From Alopecurus myosuroides (lineage: Eukaryota; Streptophyta; Magnoliopsida; Poales; Poaceae), in NCBI GenBank assembly GCA_028641055.1, contig CM054058.1, positions 85,633,927 to 85,697,926 of the forward strand: a stretch of 64,000 nt of DNA, written 5' to 3'. Within the stretch, counting starts at the first letter, position 1, and each line of letters begins with the position of its first letter. The notes below the pieces were generated by a model. The model ran no database searches, was not told the origin of the DNA, and was given only the letters and a program-made list of their open reading frames with translations. Of this stretch, positions 60,201 to 64,000 are shown one piece after another. A program made the translations under genes and the position numbers.

Positions 60201-60456
60201 CGTTGTTTCAACGCACGATCATAATCATTTTTGCATGCCGTGGAGCATTTTCTGACCATGTTCATACTGTTATTCCGTTGATTAACACATTTTACTTATG
60301 ATCGACCGATATATACATTTATGGATCGTGCTTTGTAAGTGTGGAAGCCGATCGATCCGCGCGTGATCACATTAACTTGCATGTCGACGCATGCATTGTT
60401 CATACTAATTCACACGTATTCCGATGATCATCCGACACGCGTTTTACTTAATGATG

Positions 60457-60460
<4 letters not shown>

Positions 60461-60517
<57 letters not shown>
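60461..60517 (+). repeat. AT microsatellite, 57 bp
   Basis: An uninterrupted AT dinucleotide run. It generates artificial Ile-Tyr frames on both strands. Confidence 0.97.
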
Positions 60518-60522
<5 letters not shown>

Positions 60523-60633
60523 GTGTCCTCGCCTCTTGATTGATCACACTCTCCGTCCGTTCTCTCTCGCTCCCTCTTCCTCGTTGGTGCCTTCTCCACG
60601 CGACAAGATCTTGATCGATCCCCTCTCTCTCCA

Positions 60634-60835
60634 ATGGCTGCCGTCGTTCCTCCATCGCGATTGTACTACTTCGACCTTGAAGAATGCATTTAAGGTCTGG
60701 GTCACCCTTCGTGCATACCATGTGGAGAAGTGGATCCGCGACGTGAAGAAGGAGTTCCTAGACGGCGCGTCGTGCAAGTGTGTTGGACTCGACTGCGAGT
60801 TCACCGACCCGCCCGAAGGAAGCTCCAGGCTCTGC
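60634..60835 (+). pseudogene. Captured 5' fragment of a 3'-5' exonuclease-like gene
   Basis: From ATG 60634 the start resembles grass 3'-5' exonuclease domain (WRN-like) proteins: a first part in the ATG frame (SRLYYFDLEE), a stop soon after, then in another frame VTLRAYHVEKWIRDVKKEFL and KCVGLDCEFTDP, whose D and E match the first exonuclease active-site motif. A small insertion of about 15 bp explains the frame change. The match ends near 60825, at the edge of duplication copy 2, so the remaining exonuclease motifs are absent. Identification rests on that motif and family recollection. Confidence 0.6.
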
Positions 60836-62334
60836 CCCTTGTTGCGGATATGCAAAAGACACCCTGGTTAGTTCTATATTGAGCGAAGAATTTGTACCTA
60901 TTCGGTCTGTTTGTTCTTCATGTTCCTCTTCCAATCCAATGGGCAAGAGAATCCTTGAAAGCAAATGGGGTTAAGAAACCAAGTCAAACAAAATATTTCA
61001 AGAAGCTTCTTTTAGTCCTAGTGCAGGTATTTCTTACGTGCAAAAAAAAAACGTGGAACTCAAACGGGACAGATAAGAGAGAAGATGTCATTTCAGCAAA
61101 AAAGAAAAAAACAATGAAGGAACAGATGACGGGACAGACGAGAGGATAGAGAATAGATGTGCCTTCACACACGAAAGGGGACATCCTCCGGTTGCTTGAG
61201 ATGGGATGCTCTGAGCCACTTTTCATGGCCCAATTAATTAGAGGCTCATTTTTTTCACCGGTCTTTATTGTTGCGCTGCTTTGTCTGGTCCCATAGGGCC
61301 CAACTCTTGCTGTAGTATGGACATGACCACTACTAACTCTGTGTTATGTTATCGATAAAATAGAATAATTTGTTTGCTATAATTGGTCTCCGGTTTTGCT
61401 ATAGTAGCATAAATTGTTTACTATGAGATCTCCGGCATGAATCTCCGTCGGAGTCTCCGGCGATGCCATTTTTTTTTCTACAATAGCACAAATTATTTTT
61501 GCTACAATTGTTTTCCGTTTTTACTATAATAGTACAAAGTGTTTGCTATAGTGTCTCCGAAGAGATCTCCGCTGATGTCTCTGACGAAGTCATTATTTTT
61601 CTATAATAGCATTTTTTTGCTGCGATTATCCTCCGTGTTTGTTATAATAGTATAAAGTTTTTGCTATAAGGTATCCGATGAGTTCTTTTGGGTTTTTATG
61701 TGGACGATTTTTTTTGCTACAATAGTGAAAAAATTCTTAATTCCATGATTTGTTTTTTGCTATAGAGTAGCAAAAGAGGGATTTTAGAAAATTTTGAAAA
61801 ATTGCTACATTACTGAAAAATTCGTATTTCTATGAACCTTTTTTTTGCTCAAAGTAGCAAAATCGAGATTGAAGGCTAAAACTAGACATGTGTCGTATGG
61901 AGGACCCGGAGGATCCCTCCCTCCCCCCACCCCCCGATCCTCCGAAGGACACCCATCGGTGTCCCTTCCGAAAGCACATATTAGAGCACATTCAACTGTA
62001 CAACCCGCAGTTGGCTATATAGAACTGCATGTCATCGAGGATAGCATTATAGTCAGCGCATATAATAGAGTTGTCTATAAGATTTCCTATTAGGTTAGTT
62101 GTTTTTTTTCACATAATGTCTATATCTCTCTTTACCTTTAATGTTCTCCTAGAGCACGCGTAGATGATGACTTAAGTTACAACACACCTTTTCTCTTTTT
62201 GCTTGCCTCTTTTCTCTATGTAAACAACAAAAATGCCTTGTAATAGAGTTTCGAGTAGGTTTAATAGTAGAGCCAAGAACAGATTAATTATAAGAAGTTG
62301 CCATATAACTCGTAGACAACCATATATAGCTAAC
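60824..62334 (+). repeat. Dispersed duplication, copy 2
   Basis: Matches 49876-51360. It carries small indels and base changes but the same order of parts, including the TTGCTACAAT/TCTCCG-rich region (61370-61870). Its right edge is cut by retrotransposon H after CTAAC (62330-62334). In copy 1 the sequence runs on. Confidence 0.85.
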
Positions 62335-63939
62335 TGATGCGCGTGTAACACACATTCGTTGGGAGACCCCAAGAGGAAGGTATAAAGAGCACAGCAGCTA
62401 GTTTCCCTTAGAAATAAACCAAGGTTGAATCGACCAGTAGGAGTAAGGAGTAACTTCACAAGGTTGTAGCAGCTGAGATGGCAGGGCGCACTACCGGTTC
62501 AGAAGCAACGTGGAACCTACACAACACAATCAAATCAATTTGCCCCAATGAAGCAGTGAGGTTGTAAATCTCACCAGTTTTGCTGAACACAAAGAGGTTA
62601 AACGTATGATGTGGAAAACAGTAGGAAACAGTATGAAAGCAGTAGTAACAATATGAAAGCAGTAGGTGTTTATCAGTATGAGGGAAATGGACCGGGGTCC
62701 ACAGTTCACTAGTGGTGTCTCTCCGTGAAAGATAACTAACATGTGTGGTGAACAAATTACAATTGGGCAATTGACAGAAATGAAGGCTGCACCATAGTGC
62801 ATATGCAAGACATAAAGATTACTATGTGATTCATGCGGGCATTACCACAAAATACATAGACCGTCATCCAACTGCATCTATGACTAATAATCCACCCTCC
62901 GAATATAATCCGAACAAACGTTGGGTATTAAGTTGCAAGCAACAGATAATCGCAGTAAGCAATGTGTGTAATGTAAACAATAACATCATCCTTAGACAAA
63001 GCATTGTTGTCTTCTCCCTAATGGCAACAACACATCCTCCATCCGTCATGTTTCTGTCACTCGAACACAGATGCAAAGGAGGCATGAAACCACTATCGAG
63101 CATAAATACTCCCTCTTGGAGTTACTAGCATCTACTTGACCAGAGCATCTACTAGTAACGGAGAGAATGCAAGACCATAAATATAATAAGCATGAAGATA
63201 ACATGATAGATTGATAATCAGAAGACATAGAATTCAACATTTATCAGATCCCAGCAAACACAACATGTAGCATTACATAAAGATGATCTCGATCATGTGA
63301 GGAAGCTCACGAGATCTAAACACGAGGCATAAAGTGGAGGAGACAACCATCGAGCTACTGCTATGGACCCGTAGTCCAGGGATGAACTACTCATGCATCA
63401 CTTCGGTGGAGGGCATGGTGGTGCAAACCCCTCCGTTGATGAATTCCCCTCCCGGCAGGGTGCCAGGGAGAGCTCTAGAATCCTCCCAATCTCGGGATGA
63501 CGATGACGGTGGCCTCGGGTGCTTTTCGGGACGAAGTGGAATATATCTAGGTTTTACGTCTCGAGAGGAATAAATATGCGAAAGGGCAAAGGCGGTGGAG
63601 GCCTGGGGGCCCACACCACCCCATGCCGCGGCCAGTGGGGCGCGCCGCGCTATGGTGTTGGCCCCCTGTGGCCCCTCTCCGGGTCTCTTCGGGACTCCGT
63701 GGAGCTTTCGGGAATTCTAAGACTTCCAGGCTTCGAATTTCTAATTTTGAGAATATTTCTAGAACAACTTTTCTGAAACTAAAAACAGCAGAAAATAGGG
63801 AACTGGCTCTGTGCCATCTTGTCAATAGGTTAGTCCAGAAAATCGATAAAAATGACATAAAGTGTATAGCCAACATGCAGGAAAAAATAACAAAGCAACA
63901 TGGAACATCAGAAGTTAAGGATACGTTTATGACGTATCA
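62335..63939 (-). mobile_element. 3' LTR of retrotransposon H
   Basis: 1,605-bp minus-strand LTR, starting TGATGCGCGTGTAACAC and ending TTTATGACGTATCA on the plus strand. It is closely related to LTRs C, D and E. Left flank CTAAC (62330-62334) is one half of the expected target duplication. Confidence 0.9.
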
Positions 63940-64000
63940 ACATCCCCAAGCTTAGTTTATACTCGTCCTCGAGTAGGTAAACAATAAAAACAGATAATTT
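63940..64000 (-). other. Start of the interior of retrotransposon H
   Basis: On the minus strand it ends in the polypurine tract AAGCTTGGGGATGT beside the LTR, like 25162-25176 in element A and 13969-13985 in B. This shows that H is a full element running off the window edge and not a solo LTR. Confidence 0.8.

Noticed and set aside
60339..60721. Frames with repeated Ile-Tyr on both strands
   Set aside because: Translation of the AT microsatellite, not protein-coding.
1..64000. CRISPR arrays, operons, prophage or bacterial defence genes
   Set aside because: No regularly spaced repeats; introns, MITEs and LTR elements show plant nuclear DNA.

Overview
The window looks like chromosomal DNA of a Triticeae grass (wheat, barley, Aegilops or rye type). 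It consists mostly of nested LTR retrotransposons with tRNA-Asp-type primer sites and TGATACGTC-starting LTRs, plus Stowaway MITEs with CTCCCTCCG ends, a LINE, and a PIF/Harbinger transposon. Against this background I find only two intact protein-coding genes. The assignment rests on repeat and protein families recognised by eye; no search was run.

Layout. 1-1.2 kb is the end of a Gypsy-type LTR. 1.3-6.1 kb is a decayed Gypsy element (LTR, gag, protease, start of RT) that stops inside RT in a scrambled joint. 6.9-8.4 kb is a probable solo LTR. 8.9-11.5 kb holds a decayed gypsy-type transposon gag-like gene. 11.5-32.3 kb is a nest: element C is split by element A (11903-26817, plus strand), whose 5' LTR is split by element B (12377-19019, minus strand). 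A and C carry only gag-protease reading frames, and B only half a gag. None has RT or integrase, yet they share long non-coding interiors. 32.5-34.0 kb is a solo LTR with a perfect target duplication.

The gene island starts near 36.6 kb. A seven-exon gene (37027-42085, plus strand) encodes a 331-residue mitochondrial carrier of the thiamine diphosphate carrier type; a 391-bp solo LTR sits in its second intron, and a broken copy of its last exon lies 1.8 kb downstream. MITEs fill 42.9-44.5 kb. A 2.0-kb PIF/Harbinger element (46257-48260) has intact ends and a transposase broken by one stop codon. A single-exon O-methyltransferase gene (48611-49672, minus strand) of the caffeate/flavonoid OMT family keeps its catalytic residues but has a changed substrate pocket.

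From 49.9 kb to the end there is a 1.5-kb segment present twice (49.88-51.36 and 60.82-62.33 kb), a LINE of about 6.7 kb between them whose RT lacks its catalytic motif, more MITEs, a captured fragment of a 3'-5' exonuclease-like gene, an AT microsatellite, and the 3' LTR of another minus-strand retrotransposon that runs off the right edge. The two intact genes show no sign of functional linkage. I see no CRISPR array, tRNA or rRNA gene, and no convincing new multi-gene system. The items most worth a second look are the altered O-methyltransferase, the half-gag retroelement, and the rearranged surroundings of the carrier gene.
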